Positions 1 through 9,531 of a stretch of DNA of 64,000 bases are shown here, piece by piece. Location of the stretch: contig JAHRAF010000001.1 in assembly GCA_019061405.1 (NCBI GenBank), positions 1-64,000 on the forward strand. The letters run 5' to 3'. The notes beneath the pieces were generated by a model, which was not told the DNA's origin, searched no databases, and saw nothing but the letters and a program-made list of their open reading frames with translations. This stretch comes from Wolbachia endosymbiont of Fragariocoptes setiger (lineage in GTDB: Bacteria; Pseudomonadota; Alphaproteobacteria; Rickettsiales; Anaplasmataceae). The position numbers and the translations under genes were made by a program. Numbering within the stretch: position 1 is the first letter of the stretch; every line of letters begins with the position of its first letter.

Positions 1-351
1 ATTTAATAGAGAAAGGAGCCAATATTCATCCAGACTCATATGGAGAAACGCCTTTGCACCATGCTGCTCTCACAGGAAATATAGAAATTATAAAATATTT
101 AATAGAGAAAGGAGCTAATATTCATGCTCAAAACTCATCTGGAGAAACACCTTTGCACCATGCTGCTTTCAAAGGAAATATAAAAATTATAAAATATTTA
201 ATAGAGAAAGGAGCCAATATTCATCCAGACTCATATGGAGAAACGCCTTTACACTGTGCTGCTTTCAAAGGAAATATAGAAGTTATAAAATATTTAATAG
301 AAAAAGGAGCCAATATTCATGCTCAAGACTTTGTTAAAGAAACGCCTTTGT
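1..351 (+). repeat. Tandem 96/99-bp ankyrin-coding DNA repeats
   Basis: The motif starting atttaatagagaaaggagc recurs at 1, 97, 196 and 292 (the last with one change), so the unit lengths are 96, 99 and 96 bp. Units 1 and 3 share a one-codon-shorter variant encoding NIHPDSYGETPLH; units 2 and 4 have NIHAQ. Units 1 and 3 are almost identical over their first 60 bases. The alternating pattern suggests recent duplication or conversion of two-unit blocks. Confidence 0.85.
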
Positions 352-824
352 ACCATGCTATTCGTAACAGAAAGATAGAAGCTGTAAAGTTTTTAGTTGA
401 GAAAGGATCAAACCTAAATAAAAGAAATGATATTGGGCAAGAAACACCACTACAATTGGCTATTTCTGAAGGACATTCAGAAATTATAGAATATTTGATA
501 CAAAAAGGAGAAGAAACTAAAAGTTATCAAAACACATCTAAAATTAAGAGTATTGACGAAAATATAGCTCTTAGCAAGAAAAAAAATAACAAACAGTATG
601 CTAAGAGTATCATCGCAGCAATAAGCTTAACTTCAGCAGTTATTATAACTTCTCTTCTATGTAATACTGTTGCTTTGGTAGTGGTATCTTTATTAGTGAC
701 AGCTGTTATACTTCTTCAGAGGGAAAATAAAGACCAATATAACAAGAAATGTAGCAACTTTCTCTCAGATATTAGATATGATTTAATAACAAAAAAAGAA
801 GTTCTAGAGTCTAACAGAGAATGA
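1..824 (+). CDS. Ankyrin-repeat membrane protein, 5' end outside the window
   Basis: The reading frame is open from the first bases of the window, so the true start lies upstream; an internal TTG at 54 is not the start. About five ankyrin units are visible, with the usual G-TPLH-A---G--EIIKYLIEKGANI pattern, followed by a linker and a hydrophobic tail (SIIAAISLTSAVIITS and TVALVVVSLLVTAVILL) that reads as two adjacent membrane helices, then about 35 polar residues. Ankyrin repeats bind proteins. In Anaplasmataceae such proteins are often secreted effectors or membrane-anchored factors, but secretion of this one is inference. The next gene has the same plan (ankyrins, then a two-helix tail), so the two are likely paralogues. 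The stop is TGA at 822-824. Confidence 0.85.
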   Translation, partial: LIEKGANIHPDSYGETPLHHAALTGNIEIIKYLIEKGANIHAQNSSGETPLHHAAFKGNIKIIKYLIEKGANIHPDSYGETPLHCAAFKGNIEVIKYLIEKGANIHAQDFVKETPLYHAIRNRKIEAVKFLVEKGSNLNKRNDIGQETPLQLAISEGHSEIIEYLIQKGEETKSYQNTSKIKSIDENIALSKKKNNKQYAKSIIAAISLTSAVIITSLLCNTVALVVVSLLVTAVILLQRENKDQYNKKCSNFLSDIRYDLITKKEVLESNRE

Positions 825-1044
825 ATCTTCTGTATAAGTAGCCCTAACTTCATGAAGTCAAAACATTCACATTATAAAATAGTATTTTAATAGAATTGAT
901 ATTGTTTAAACAAAACTCACCATAATAAAGTCTTTCTCAAAAATCTCTTATCACCTTTTCAAGATTACTTTAGATTAGCTTAAGTTGACATATTTTTAAT
1001 ACTATTTGGCATACTATTATATAAATTGTGTGTGAGGCACTATT

Positions 1045-3357
1045 GTGAATATAAAATATATTTATTATTGGGTTCATAAAAAGATAAGCAGTCTACTTAT
1101 TTATTCAATCAAGGGTTTTTTAAAACAACCATTCTTTTTACAAAGTCTCTTGAAAAGAGAAAAAGAGATTGAAGGTTCAAATCAAGAAGATATATGGTAT
1201 GATGCCTTAGATACAAATGTTGATACTCAAAACAAAACAAAAAAACAAGATCTTAACCATAGTGATACTGTTAACCATCAACCAAGTCTTGATTTAGGTC
1301 ATAGAAGTAATACCATTGAGTTTTTACTAGGTGATTTATCTTACACACTAAAAGATACAAAAACCAAAAGTGTACTTTCAGGACATCAGGCATGCATTGA
1401 TATTAACAGAGTAAATTTTATTATTAACAAGAAAGAAATACCTGTTGAATACGTAGAAGATTCGCTTAACAAATTATGTAGACAGATCACAGGTCAAGAT
1501 ACTTTACCTACATCAGATGATCCTATAAATCTTACAATTGCAAAAAATGTGTTTCTGACAATGTTTCAACAAGCTGAACACCTTCATATACCAAAACCCT
1601 CTTTGTTAGAAGAATTAGCTATAAATTGTAACCAATCTGGTTATATAGGTGCTTTATTTTTCCAATTAGGCCATTTGTTCTGCCATCAGGACATGACAAT
1701 GAAGTTTGGGAACCAAAGAGTGAATATTAAGTCTAAAAGGAAAAATTGTATTAACCTTTCATATACTAGCGATATTCACATACATGATTTTAATTGTTTA
1801 GAAAAAATAATAGGTGTCATGAAATCTCAACTAAGATTTGAAATTGCTCTTGATAATCAAAATAAACCTGTGTATAGAAACTGTAAAGTCACACTTAACA
1901 TCCCTGATAGTATAGGCTTACTAGAAGAAATAAAAGAATTATACAAATTTCCATTACATGTAGCTTCAAGAAATGGAGATGTAAACACTGTAAATCTCTT
2001 GCTTCACAATGGAGTAGATATTTTTCAAAAAAATTGTCATTCTCTTACTCCTTTACACGAAGCGGTGCTAAGTAATAATACAGATATTGTCAAACTTATA
2101 ATTAAACACAATTATGAAAAATATAAAGTTCCTTTCATAGAGCATTCTAAAGATGGCAACACTCCTATAATGCTCGCAGCCATTCACGGAAAACATGATA
2201 TAGTTGATACTCTATTGAGCAGTAAAGGAAGCCTATTGAATTTACATAATGTTTTTGAAGAGGTATTGCAGTATACTGTTGCACTGGAAAGAATTGCCAC
2301 TCAAAAAGATCTTAATGCAGGACACTTAAGTTGTGCAGAATTAATTGTTGCAAACTTGAAGGATTTACGTCCTCGTCTTGATGTTCTCAACCTAAAATAT
2401 ATAGACGAACCCCTGAAAATCGCAAAAAGATCAAAAAACAAAAAATTCACCGAGTGTATAAGATCCCTTGAATTAATAGAGGCCGTAAAATTTAATGATC
2501 AAGAGAGAATAAAAACACTTTTACAAAAAGAAACTAATATGGACTTTCAAGACATGCATGGTAAAACAGCCTTGCATTACGCTGTTGATTATGAAAGCAT
2601 TTATACTTTAATAAAAGCTGTACCCAAAAAAGAGATCTCTTCCTTTCTAAATATTATAGATAAAAATGGAGAGAGTATAGCGCACATTATAGCCCGTCAC
2701 AAAACAACAAAAGAAAAAAATAAAGAGTATATTCAAACAGTAAAAATGTTATTAAAACATGGATTAGATATATATGTAGAAAATAAAATGGGTCAGGATA
2801 GCCTTGATGTAGCTTCTAACCCTTTATTTCTAAAATGCTTACGCTCATTAAAAAGATACAGACAATGTAAGGATTTAATCAGTGGAATAGCGTTACTAGG
2901 AATGGCATCTACTGCTCCATTATTCGTCAGTAGCGTTGCTGTATTAACAGTGTTGATATCTCTTTGTATTTTATCAAGTCTATTATGCTTCACCGCAGTG
3001 GGAATTACTACTTCTCAAAAAGCTCATAAAAATCTAGATAAACTAAAGAATACAGCATATATTTCAGCTCCTATATTATGCTCTGAAGTGAACTCAAATA
3101 GTATATTGAAGAATAAAATAGTGAACAATGATAAGTTAGAAGAAAAAATTAATAAATTAGCAAAACAAATAATCAGTACAAACCCTAATATGAGTATAAA
3201 TGATTACCCCACTCTTTATGAAGAATTAAGAGAAAGTTTATTAAATGCACTACCTAAACCTCCCAGAGGTATTCCTAGGGATACTGATAATGTGCAGTCT
3301 AAATTTTTAGATCCTTTTATTCATAAAGAAAGAAAAAGTACTATTGAAATAGTATAG
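1045..3357 (+). CDS. Ankyrin-repeat protein with C-terminal two-helix membrane tail
   Basis: A 770-residue protein. The start is GTG at 1045 with a GAGG ribosome site about 8 bases upstream. Residues 1-300 match no family I recognise; residues 16-36 are moderately hydrophobic. Ankyrin-like units lie near residues 303-330 (PLHVASRNGD), 335-360 (TPLHEAVLSNN), 371-395 (NTPIMLAAIHGK), 515-540 (GKTALHYAVD) and 555-605. A hydrophobic stretch at about 613-665 (IALLGMASTAPLFVSS onward) forms two predicted membrane helices, followed by a charged tail of about 105 residues. This is the same architecture as the gene before it. A role in host interaction is inferred from the family habit of ankyrin proteins in Anaplasmataceae, not shown by the sequence. 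Confidence 0.8.
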   Translation: MNIKYIYYWVHKKISSLLIYSIKGFLKQPFFLQSLLKREKEIEGSNQEDIWYDALDTNVDTQNKTKKQDLNHSDTVNHQPSLDLGHRSNTIEFLLGDLSYTLKDTKTKSVLSGHQACIDINRVNFIINKKEIPVEYVEDSLNKLCRQITGQDTLPTSDDPINLTIAKNVFLTMFQQAEHLHIPKPSLLEELAINCNQSGYIGALFFQLGHLFCHQDMTMKFGNQRVNIKSKRKNCINLSYTSDIHIHDFNCLEKIIGVMKSQLRFEIALDNQNKPVYRNCKVTLNIPDSIGLLEEIKELYKFPLHVASRNGDVNTVNLLLHNGVDIFQKNCHSLTPLHEAVLSNNTDIVKLIIKHNYEKYKVPFIEHSKDGNTPIMLAAIHGKHDIVDTLLSSKGSLLNLHNVFEEVLQYTVALERIATQKDLNAGHLSCAELIVANLKDLRPRLDVLNLKYIDEPLKIAKRSKNKKFTECIRSLELIEAVKFNDQERIKTLLQKETNMDFQDMHGKTALHYAVDYESIYTLIKAVPKKEISSFLNIIDKNGESIAHIIARHKTTKEKNKEYIQTVKMLLKHGLDIYVENKMGQDSLDVASNPLFLKCLRSLKRYRQCKDLISGIALLGMASTAPLFVSSVAVLTVLISLCILSSLLCFTAVGITTSQKAHKNLDKLKNTAYISAPILCSEVNSNSILKNKIVNNDKLEEKINKLAKQIISTNPNMSINDYPTLYEELRESLLNALPKPPRGIPRDTDNVQSKFLDPFIHKERKSTIEIV

Positions 3358-3395
3358 AAAACGAAAAATATTCATGATTATGCATTTTCACTAAT

Positions 3396-3414
3396 AAGTG
3401 GACATCACTTTTAT
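3396..3414 (+). terminator. Weak hairpin after the ankyrin gene
   Basis: AAGTG and CACTT arms (3396-3400 and 3406-3410) around a 5-base loop, followed by tttta. It lies 40 bases past the ankyrin stop, between convergent genes. The stem has only five pairs, so this is a weak call. Confidence 0.25.
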
Positions 3415-3579
3415 AATATGCATTTAGAATAGGTTTTAATAATTGAATTAAGGTTTAAGCTAGAACATGTAGAAGCAAAAGCTGGATTATACCAGACGAA
3501 AGATTTTAAACTATTTATAGAATATGAACTTAAGACGTTCTTTAGTAGGTGCTACTTCAATATTTTTCTAATACACATT

Positions 3580-4413
3580 CTAGGCTTTTAAAGTGAGCTT
3601 ATTGAAATATTGTATTATCGTTGCTGCTACTTCCTCTATTGACTTTTGTGTGACATTAATAACAGGCCATTTTTGTTCATAAAAAAGCTCTTCTGCTTTT
3701 GCTATCTCTTCCTTAACTTTCTGATAATCAGCATAGATATGATTTTTTTCATTGTTAATTGAAACAAGCCTGTTTTTTCGTATTTCTATTAACCTATTGA
3801 TATCTATAGTCAAACCTATTACTACCTTTTGTTTTAATGCTTTTAAATCAACATAAAAAGGTATATCTCCAATAAAAGGAATATTTGCAACTTTATATCC
3901 ACGATAGGCAAGATACATACCAGTTGGTGATTTAGATGTACGAGAAACTCCAACTAAAATAATATCAGCTTTATCTACATTTTGAATACTCTGACCATCA
4001 TCATGATTAATTGTGTAGTTTATAGCCTCAATACGCTGAAAATATTCATAATTAATTTCATCATACAAGTTAGGATTTAAATCTTTTTGAATATCCAAAT
4101 AAGAGGAAATTTCTCGAATAATATGGGAAAGTATAGCAATATAAGGTACTTTTAATCTTGCACAATTATTCTTTAAATACTTTCTCAATTCATCATCTGT
4201 AACGGTGCATATAACAAAATTATATTCTTTATTTTTATTTTCAATATTTTCCAAAATGTTATCAATTTGTCTTTTATTATCTACAAAAGACCATACATAT
4301 TCTATTGTTTCAACAGAACGGAAGTGCTTAAGAGCTGATTTTGCTACTGCTACTACAGTTTCACCACTAGAATCAGATACCAAGTGTAGGTTTAGCCTTT
4401 TCAAACCATTCAT
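3580..4413 (-). CDS. ppsR: Pyruvate,phosphate dikinase / PEP synthase regulatory protein (DUF299 family)
   Basis: A 277-residue protein of normal family length. It has the family's N-terminal [11 protein letters not shown] motif (residues 10-20) and the P-loop-like [10 protein letters not shown] at 155-164. The family is a bifunctional ADP-dependent kinase and Pi-dependent pyrophosphorylase that switches PPDK or PEP synthase off and on by phosphorylating an active-site Thr. The Rickettsiales I know use PPDK, so PPDK is the likelier target. Its ATG overlaps the stop of pccA by four bases (ATGA, 4410-4413), so the two are translationally coupled and pccA comes first in the transcript. Confidence 0.9.
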   Translation of the reverse strand: MNGLKRLNLHLVSDSSGETVVAVAKSALKHFRSVETIEYVWSFVDNKRQIDNILENIENKNKEYNFVICTVTDDELRKYLKNNCARLKVPYIAILSHIIREISSYLDIQKDLNPNLYDEINYEYFQRIEAINYTINHDDGQSIQNVDKADIILVGVSRTSKSPTGMYLAYRGYKVANIPFIGDIPFYVDLKALKQKVVIGLTIDINRLIEIRKNRLVSINNEKNHIYADYQKVKEEIAKAEELFYEQKWPVINVTQKSIEEVAATIIQYFNKLTLKA

Positions 4414-6392
4414 ATGTCTAAACTGAGTATTACATCTTCTGCTTGAACATTTTTCTCTTCCCGTACATAGATGTTCTTTATTGTTGCTTTTGTTTCAGAA
4501 CAGATTATATTTTCCATTTTCATTGCTTCTATAACAAATAAAGGCTGTCCTATTTCTATTGAATCTCCTGTACTGACATATACTTTAGTAAGTAACCCAC
4601 ATATTGAAGATAGCACAACATCTGTCTGCATTACACTCTCTTTATGAGAGAACATTAATTTATTAAGCACAGCAATATCTGAATTAAACACATAGCATTC
4701 AGTTGTCATTGCAGCATATTTTATTAAATACTTGTGATTTTCTCTTTCTACCTTAAAAGTAACGTTAGTATCATTGTTAATCGTTAAATATAATAGCTTA
4801 TAACTACTCGTATTCCACTCACCAACAACAGAGTATTGATTGTGATTGTATATCGCTGTTAATATACGATTCTGATATTTAGCATTTATAGAATATTCAT
4901 TATTGTTAACAATTACTATAAATGTTCCCTCACATATATCATTATACAATATATATTCACTTTCTAAATGAATATATAAAGTTGCCAAGATACACATCTT
5001 TATACATTCTTCTGTAACAAAATCACCATGAAAACCTCTTGAATAAGAATACGAAATAAACTTAGTATGAATATCTCCAGAAATGAAGCTCGTATGATGA
5101 AAAATCGATTCAAGAAACTCTATATTATTTGCTATTCCTTTTATATAATACTCAGACAAAGCTTTTTGCATTCTATGAATTGCTTCTATTCTATCTTGTC
5201 CATATGTAATTACTTTCGCAATCATTGAATCATAAAATATACTAACTTCTGACCCTTCATTGACTCCATCATCTATTCTCAAATAATCATTTTCTTTAGG
5301 TTTGTTGTAGTATTGTATTCTTCCACTTGAAGGAAAAAACTTTTTAGATGTATCTTCGGCACAAATTCTACTTTCTATTGCCGAACCAGTGATTTTAATT
5401 TCATCTTGGCTAAATCTCAATTTTTCTCCACATGAAATTCGTATCATTTCCTCTACTATATCTATACCAGTGACAAATTCTGTGACTGGATGTTCAACTT
5501 GTAATCTAGTATTTACTTCAAGAAAATAAAAATTTTTATTTTGATCTACAATAAATTCAACAGTCCCTGCAGAAACATATCCTACCTCTCTTGCTAATGC
5601 AACAGATTGAAAATACATTTTTTGTCTCATTTGTTCGTCAATGAACGGACTTGGTGTTTCCTCTATTATTTTCTGATTATTTCTCTGTATCGAGCATTCT
5701 CTCTCTCCAAGACATACTATATTTCCATATTTATCTGCTATGATTTGTATTTCAATATGTCTTGGTAATTCTATATATTTTTCGATAAATATACTACCAT
5801 CATTAAAGCTTTTTTCTGCTTCTTTCATTGCAGAGACAAATGAAATCTCTACTTCTTCCTTTGAATTTACAATTCTCATTCCCTTACCACCACCACCTGA
5901 AGCCGCTTTAATCATAACAGGAAAACCTAATTCCTCAGCAACTTGTAATGCATGGTCCGCACTACCTATCTTACTCATATATCCAGGAACAACATTCACT
6001 CCAGCTTTTCTTGCTACTTCTTTTGCTGTGATTTTATTTGCCGTAATTTCTATAGTATTTGCACTAGGACCAATAAAGTCTATATTGTACTTTTGTAAAG
6101 CAACAGGAAACTTTGAGTTTTCTGCTAGAAATCCATAGCCAGGATGAACTGCTTGCACATTTGTTTCAACTGCAACTTCACATATCTTATCAATGTCTAA
6201 ATAACTTAAGTAAGAAGGTGAAGCACCTATATATCTTGATTCATTTGCTTGTATAACATGAGGAGCTCTAGTGTCTGCTTCTGAATATACAGTAACACAT
6301 TCAATACCCATTCTCTGAGCAGTTTTAATAATTCTACAAGCAATTTCTCCTCTATTCGCAATCAAGATCTTGTTATATTTTTTTTCTAACAT
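4410..6392 (-). CDS. pccA: Propionyl/acetyl-CoA carboxylase, biotin carboxylase and carrier subunit
   Basis: A 660-residue protein. Residues 1-450 are a biotin carboxylase: an N-terminal [10 protein letters not shown] motif, the ATP-grasp glycine-rich loop [12 protein letters not shown], and the [16 protein letters not shown] active-site segment. A middle BT-like linker follows, and a C-terminal biotinyl domain carries EAMKMEN with the biotin-accepting Lys near residue 625. The size and single-chain layout fit the alpha subunit of propionyl-CoA carboxylase, which converts propionyl-CoA to methylmalonyl-CoA with a separate beta subunit. No beta-subunit gene is in the window. The start is ATG; the 194 bases upstream hold no gene. 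Confidence 0.9.
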   Translation of the reverse strand: MLEKKYNKILIANRGEIACRIIKTAQRMGIECVTVYSEADTRAPHVIQANESRYIGASPSYLSYLDIDKICEVAVETNVQAVHPGYGFLAENSKFPVALQKYNIDFIGPSANTIEITANKITAKEVARKAGVNVVPGYMSKIGSADHALQVAEELGFPVMIKAASGGGGKGMRIVNSKEEVEISFVSAMKEAEKSFNDGSIFIEKYIELPRHIEIQIIADKYGNIVCLGERECSIQRNNQKIIEETPSPFIDEQMRQKMYFQSVALAREVGYVSAGTVEFIVDQNKNFYFLEVNTRLQVEHPVTEFVTGIDIVEEMIRISCGEKLRFSQDEIKITGSAIESRICAEDTSKKFFPSSGRIQYYNKPKENDYLRIDDGVNEGSEVSIFYDSMIAKVITYGQDRIEAIHRMQKALSEYYIKGIANNIEFLESIFHHTSFISGDIHTKFISYSYSRGFHGDFVTEECIKMCILATLYIHLESEYILYNDICEGTFIVIVNNNEYSINAKYQNRILTAIYNHNQYSVVGEWNTSSYKLLYLTINNDTNVTFKVERENHKYLIKYAAMTTECYVFNSDIAVLNKLMFSHKESVMQTDVVLSSICGLLTKVYVSTGDSIEIGQPLFVIEAMKMENIICSETKATIKNIYVREEKNVQAEDVILSLDI

Positions 6393-6586
6393 CTCAGTAT
6401 TATTTTCTAATAAAACCCCTTACCAAGTTACATTTACATACATATACCTGCAAGAGATTTATCGTATAACTTTCTATTCAGGTTGAGCCTAGGTATCATA
6501 TAACCAGAATTTATCTTCATTAACTAGAAACAAAACTGATAGAATTTTTACCTGTGAGCTACAGTAGTAATAATAAGCTAATATAA

Positions 6587-7753
6587 TTAGATCATCAATA
6601 TAGCTAAATCAAGAAAGGTAAACCTATCTCTAGTAGCAAATGCTAATTTTACTGTCTCACTATATTGTTTTTGATTCCAACCTAAATGTTCAGGTAGATA
6701 CGGAATAGACAAATCTGCAAAAACTTTTTGTAATCGTTGTGCTGGTAATAAATTCTTTTTTATCATCTTAGAAATATTCATCCAGTTTTTAGAAATAATT
6801 GAAATTGCTTTTTGCTGCAGCATCTGTTTTTGTTTTAGCATTTTTTTATCACCAAAAAATTCTTTTTCTAGGACCAAGGGCAAGTTAAAAACAGGATTTT
6901 GCACAGATAATATCTTTTCTTGTAATTGAGACATGGTAATAGTTGCAACAGCAACTTTTTCACCATGAAGTGAATGATAATCTTGAGTTACAACTTCCAT
7001 TGCATGTGCTATCATATGCTCTCCTTGACTTGCAGGACAACTACTTCCTACCATTGTCATTCCTATTCCTGAAATTAATAATGCTTCCATTAGTAAAGAG
7101 ATAATTTCCGTATTTTGTTTTGTGAAGCACTTATATTCCTTTAGTAAAACTAGTTCTATATCTCTTGAAAATTCAAAAGGTAAGGTACTATATTCTGTAG
7201 CAAAAAGTAAGTGAGATAGTAACCAATCTGCCTGAACTGTTGAACGGCAAATAAAATCAGCAAATCCACTTAATGTTAAACGCAATGGTGCATTAGTAAT
7301 TATATCAATATCAATGTAAACTGCTTTTGGAAGGTGTGCTTTAACTGATGTTTTTTGTCCATTAACCAATATTGAAGCATTTGCAGAAGTATAACCATTC
7401 ATAGATGCAGCAGTAGCAAACGCTACATAGTCCTTTTTTTCAATGTAGCTTGCATATTTGCAAACATCATTTACAGTACCACTACCAAATGCGACAATTA
7501 ATTCTGCTCCTTTTGCTTTGTTCTGTATCAGTTTAACAATCTCAAGAGAGGGAAGTGAATTACCAGGAATAATTAAATGAGTATGTATATTTTTATTTAA
7601 AAGCTTCACTGTATTTTCATCTGCAACTAGGAATATACTACTGCCATATTGGCTGCAAATTTCATATATATTGTTAATAAGATTACAACTCATTTCTATA
7701 GAAATATGATTAATTTGATGCAATACTTGCTTTAAATAATATAGGCTTGACAT
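6587..7753 (-). CDS. Glycerol-1-phosphate dehydrogenase-like protein (AraM/EgsA family)
   Basis: The preferred product has 388 residues from the ATG at 7753 (MSSLYYLKQV). A longer frame up to 7873 is open, but that part runs antisense through the dapE N-terminus and looks like shadow sequence; ATG at 7693 is a further option. The cofactor loop AFGSGTVNDVCKY, the segment AASMNGYTSANAS and SGFADFICRSTVQADWLLS match the glycerol-1-phosphate dehydrogenase branch of iron-type alcohol dehydrogenases. The metal ligands expected in this family appear to be present: Asp in GFAD, His in GEHMIAHAME and His in SLHGEKVAVAT. The reaction would be NAD(P)H-dependent reduction of dihydroxyacetone phosphate to sn-glycerol-1-phosphate. 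Substrate stereospecificity cannot be read from sequence. Confidence 0.75.
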   Translation of the reverse strand: MSSLYYLKQVLHQINHISIEMSCNLINNIYEICSQYGSSIFLVADENTVKLLNKNIHTHLIIPGNSLPSLEIVKLIQNKAKGAELIVAFGSGTVNDVCKYASYIEKKDYVAFATAASMNGYTSANASILVNGQKTSVKAHLPKAVYIDIDIITNAPLRLTLSGFADFICRSTVQADWLLSHLLFATEYSTLPFEFSRDIELVLLKEYKCFTKQNTEIISLLMEALLISGIGMTMVGSSCPASQGEHMIAHAMEVVTQDYHSLHGEKVAVATITMSQLQEKILSVQNPVFNLPLVLEKEFFGDKKMLKQKQMLQQKAISIISKNWMNISKMIKKNLLPAQRLQKVFADLSIPYLPEHLGWNQKQYSETVKLAFATRDRFTFLDLAILMI

Positions 7754-8882
7754 GAAGATTGACCCTGTAGAGCTAACTAAGAAACTAATTTCTTTTAAAA
7801 GTATAACCCCTGAAGATGATGGAGCAATAGAATACATATCAACTATTCTCAAGAAAAATAATTTTGATTGCACAACATTAGAATTTGGTCCTAAGGTTAA
7901 AAATCTTTATGCACAATATATAAATGGCATTCCTAATTTATGCTTTGCCGGACACATTGACGTGGTACACCCTGGTCAATTAGATAATTGGTACTCCGAT
8001 CCTTTCAAGCCCCAAATTAGAGATAGAATACTGTACGGTAGAGGTGCATCTGATATGAAAAGTGGAGTAGCAGCATTCATTGCTGCTATAATCAATTTAA
8101 TTGAAGAGAAATTTCAATTTAAGGGCTCAATTAGTGTATTACTTACCAGTGCAGAAGAAAGTGCAGAAGAATATGGTACACAAGCTGTTTTAGAGTGGAT
8201 AAAAACTAAAAATAAGAAAATAGATTATTGCGTAGTTGCTGAGCCAACTAGTAGTGAAAAACTTGGAGATACTATTAAAATAGGCAGAAGAGGATCCATT
8301 ACATTTCAATTGATCTGCTACGGCAAGCAGGGACATGTTGCATACCCAAAACTAGCAGATAATCCAATATATAAAATGATAGATATATTAAATATAATAA
8401 AGAGCACAACCTTTGACCAAGGTAATAAACATTTTCAGCCATCAAACTGTGAAATTACAACAATAGATGTTGGAAATAATACAAGTAATTTGATACCTAG
8501 TTCAGCAACATCATGTTTTAATATTCGTTATAATAATCTGCAGACAGCCGATAACCTATATCAATTAATTGATCAAATATGTTCAAGTATTACTAAGAAT
8601 TATAAGCTTTCAATGCATAATAGTAGAGATGTATTTTTGTTCAATCCAGATAATAATACTAATATCATGATGAATGCCATAAGTAAAATAACAAACATTA
8701 ATTCAATACTCAGCACTAGTGGTGGCATATCTGATGCTGCGTTTATAAAGAATGTATGCCCAGTAATTGAATTTGGTATAATCAATAAAACGGCACATCA
8801 GAACAATGAATGTGTCTTGGTAAATGATATATATGAACTAACAGCTATATACAAAGAGTTTATAAAGAATTATTTTTTTTAA
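7752..8882 (+). CDS. dapE: Succinyl-diaminopimelate desuccinylase
   Basis: A 376-residue M20-family metallohydrolase. It has the di-zinc motifs FAGHIDVVHPG, YGRGASDMKSG and SAEESAEEYGT, and a late TSGGISDAAFI. It removes succinate from N-succinyl-LL-DAP in lysine and meso-DAP synthesis, a pathway kept in some Anaplasmataceae. The ATG at 7752 shares the four-base palindrome CATG with the start codon of the opposite-strand dehydrogenase gene. No clear Shine-Dalgarno precedes it. The gene ends in a run of T codons and is followed after 64 bases by the convergent virB2 cluster. Confidence 0.93.
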   Translation: MKIDPVELTKKLISFKSITPEDDGAIEYISTILKKNNFDCTTLEFGPKVKNLYAQYINGIPNLCFAGHIDVVHPGQLDNWYSDPFKPQIRDRILYGRGASDMKSGVAAFIAAIINLIEEKFQFKGSISVLLTSAEESAEEYGTQAVLEWIKTKNKKIDYCVVAEPTSSEKLGDTIKIGRRGSITFQLICYGKQGHVAYPKLADNPIYKMIDILNIIKSTTFDQGNKHFQPSNCEITTIDVGNNTSNLIPSSATSCFNIRYNNLQTADNLYQLIDQICSSITKNYKLSMHNSRDVFLFNPDNNTNIMMNAISKITNINSILSTSGGISDAAFIKNVCPVIEFGIINKTAHQNNECVLVNDIYELTAIYKEFIKNYFF

Positions 8883-8946
8883 TGAAATAGATATGGCAAG
8901 CCCACCAAAAAATTGCAGGCTAAAAACTAAAAAATTCCTTCTAGGA

Positions 8947-9378
8947 TTATTTACCACAATTATTCAGATCTACATCTTTACCATCTGGACCTTTGATAGT
9001 ACTTGGAACAAGTTGCTTTACAATAGTAGTAGCCCCAAAAAACACTGCACAGAACACACCTAATGCAACCAGGGCTGGCCACAGCATTTTTCCAAAAATT
9101 GCTAATAATGCTGCTCCTATTATCACCACCGTCATCAGTGGACCACCTATCGTCCAAATATACTTAATTATATTACATATAGTATCATATGTTGCATCAT
9201 CTACAGTATTAGTATTATTCTTATTTTCACCCTTAGCATTTACTTCAGCAGTATAGAGAAAAATAGAAAAGAGTAATATTAAGAAAGTAGGAATTTTTCT
9301 TGTCATATAGTTTACACAATATGTAATGTTGTTGATTATATATTCAAAGCAATAATTTTTCGTAAATGTAGTTAGCAT
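8947..9378 (-). CDS. virB2: VirB2-like type IV secretion pilin, copy c
   Basis: 143 residues from ATG at 9378. A conserved ATG 72 bases further in (MTRKIPTFLILL) would give a textbook signal peptide ending at EVNA. The mature part carries the TrbC/VirB2 core: CNIIKYIWTIGGPLMTVVII, then a second hydrophobic helix containing WPALVALGVFCAVFFG. VirB2 is the major pilus subunit of type IV secretion systems, exported and membrane-inserted before assembly. It is the last of three tandem copies on this strand. Its C-terminus differs from the others (KGPDGKDVDLNNCGK). The start is uncertain: a GAAAGGA site lies about 15 bases before ATG 9378, which is a long spacing. Confidence 0.85.
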   Translation of the reverse strand: MLTTFTKNYCFEYIINNITYCVNYMTRKIPTFLILLFSIFLYTAEVNAKGENKNNTNTVDDATYDTICNIIKYIWTIGGPLMTVVIIGAALLAIFGKMLWPALVALGVFCAVFFGATTIVKQLVPSTIKGPDGKDVDLNNCGK

Positions 9379-9402
9379 AAATTGCTGCAAAATTCCTTTC
9401 AA

Positions 9403-9488
9403 TTAATAAAAAGTAGTCTTACTACAATTTGCCATAATTTTCGAAGCACGACTCTGTCATATAGAAATTACATTTCTTGAGAGCAAAA
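9403..9488 (-). pseudogene. Decayed duplicate of the nuoG 3' end, upstream of virB2 copy c
   Basis: 86 bases align with the last 94 bases of nuoG (10595-10688) with an 8-base deletion (the nuoG bases tatgggat are missing) and a few substitutions. The segment keeps the nuoG stop and the sequence up to the virB2 start. The deletion would shift the frame and no nuoG gene body precedes it, so it is non-coding. It marks one edge of the tandem duplication. Confidence 0.85.
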
Positions 9489-9491
9489 CTC

Positions 9492-9519
9492 AAAAAGCCT
9501 GCTGTTTTTTCAGCAGGCT
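9492..9519 (-). terminator. Rho-independent terminator after virB2 copy b
   Basis: Read on the minus strand: AGCCTGCTG, a 6-base loop, CAGCAGGCT, then TTTTTG. This is a perfect 9-bp GC-rich stem (9496-9504 with 9511-9519) and a T run, 13 bases past the copy b stop. Confidence 0.8.
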
Positions 9520-9531
9520 CAATAAGATTTA

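Noticed and set aside
1-351. Regularly spaced repeats that could suggest a CRISPR array
   Set aside because: The period is 96-99 bases, there are no distinct spacers, and the whole stretch translates as ankyrin units in one frame.
970-1020. Possible promoter before the second ankyrin gene (ttgaca, then tactat)
   Set aside because: The spacing is 21 bases, too long for a standard sigma-70 promoter, and no better -10 box lies at the right distance.
7754-7873. N-terminal extension of the dehydrogenase gene by 40 residues
   Set aside because: It is antisense to the well-conserved dapE start and adds nothing resembling the family.
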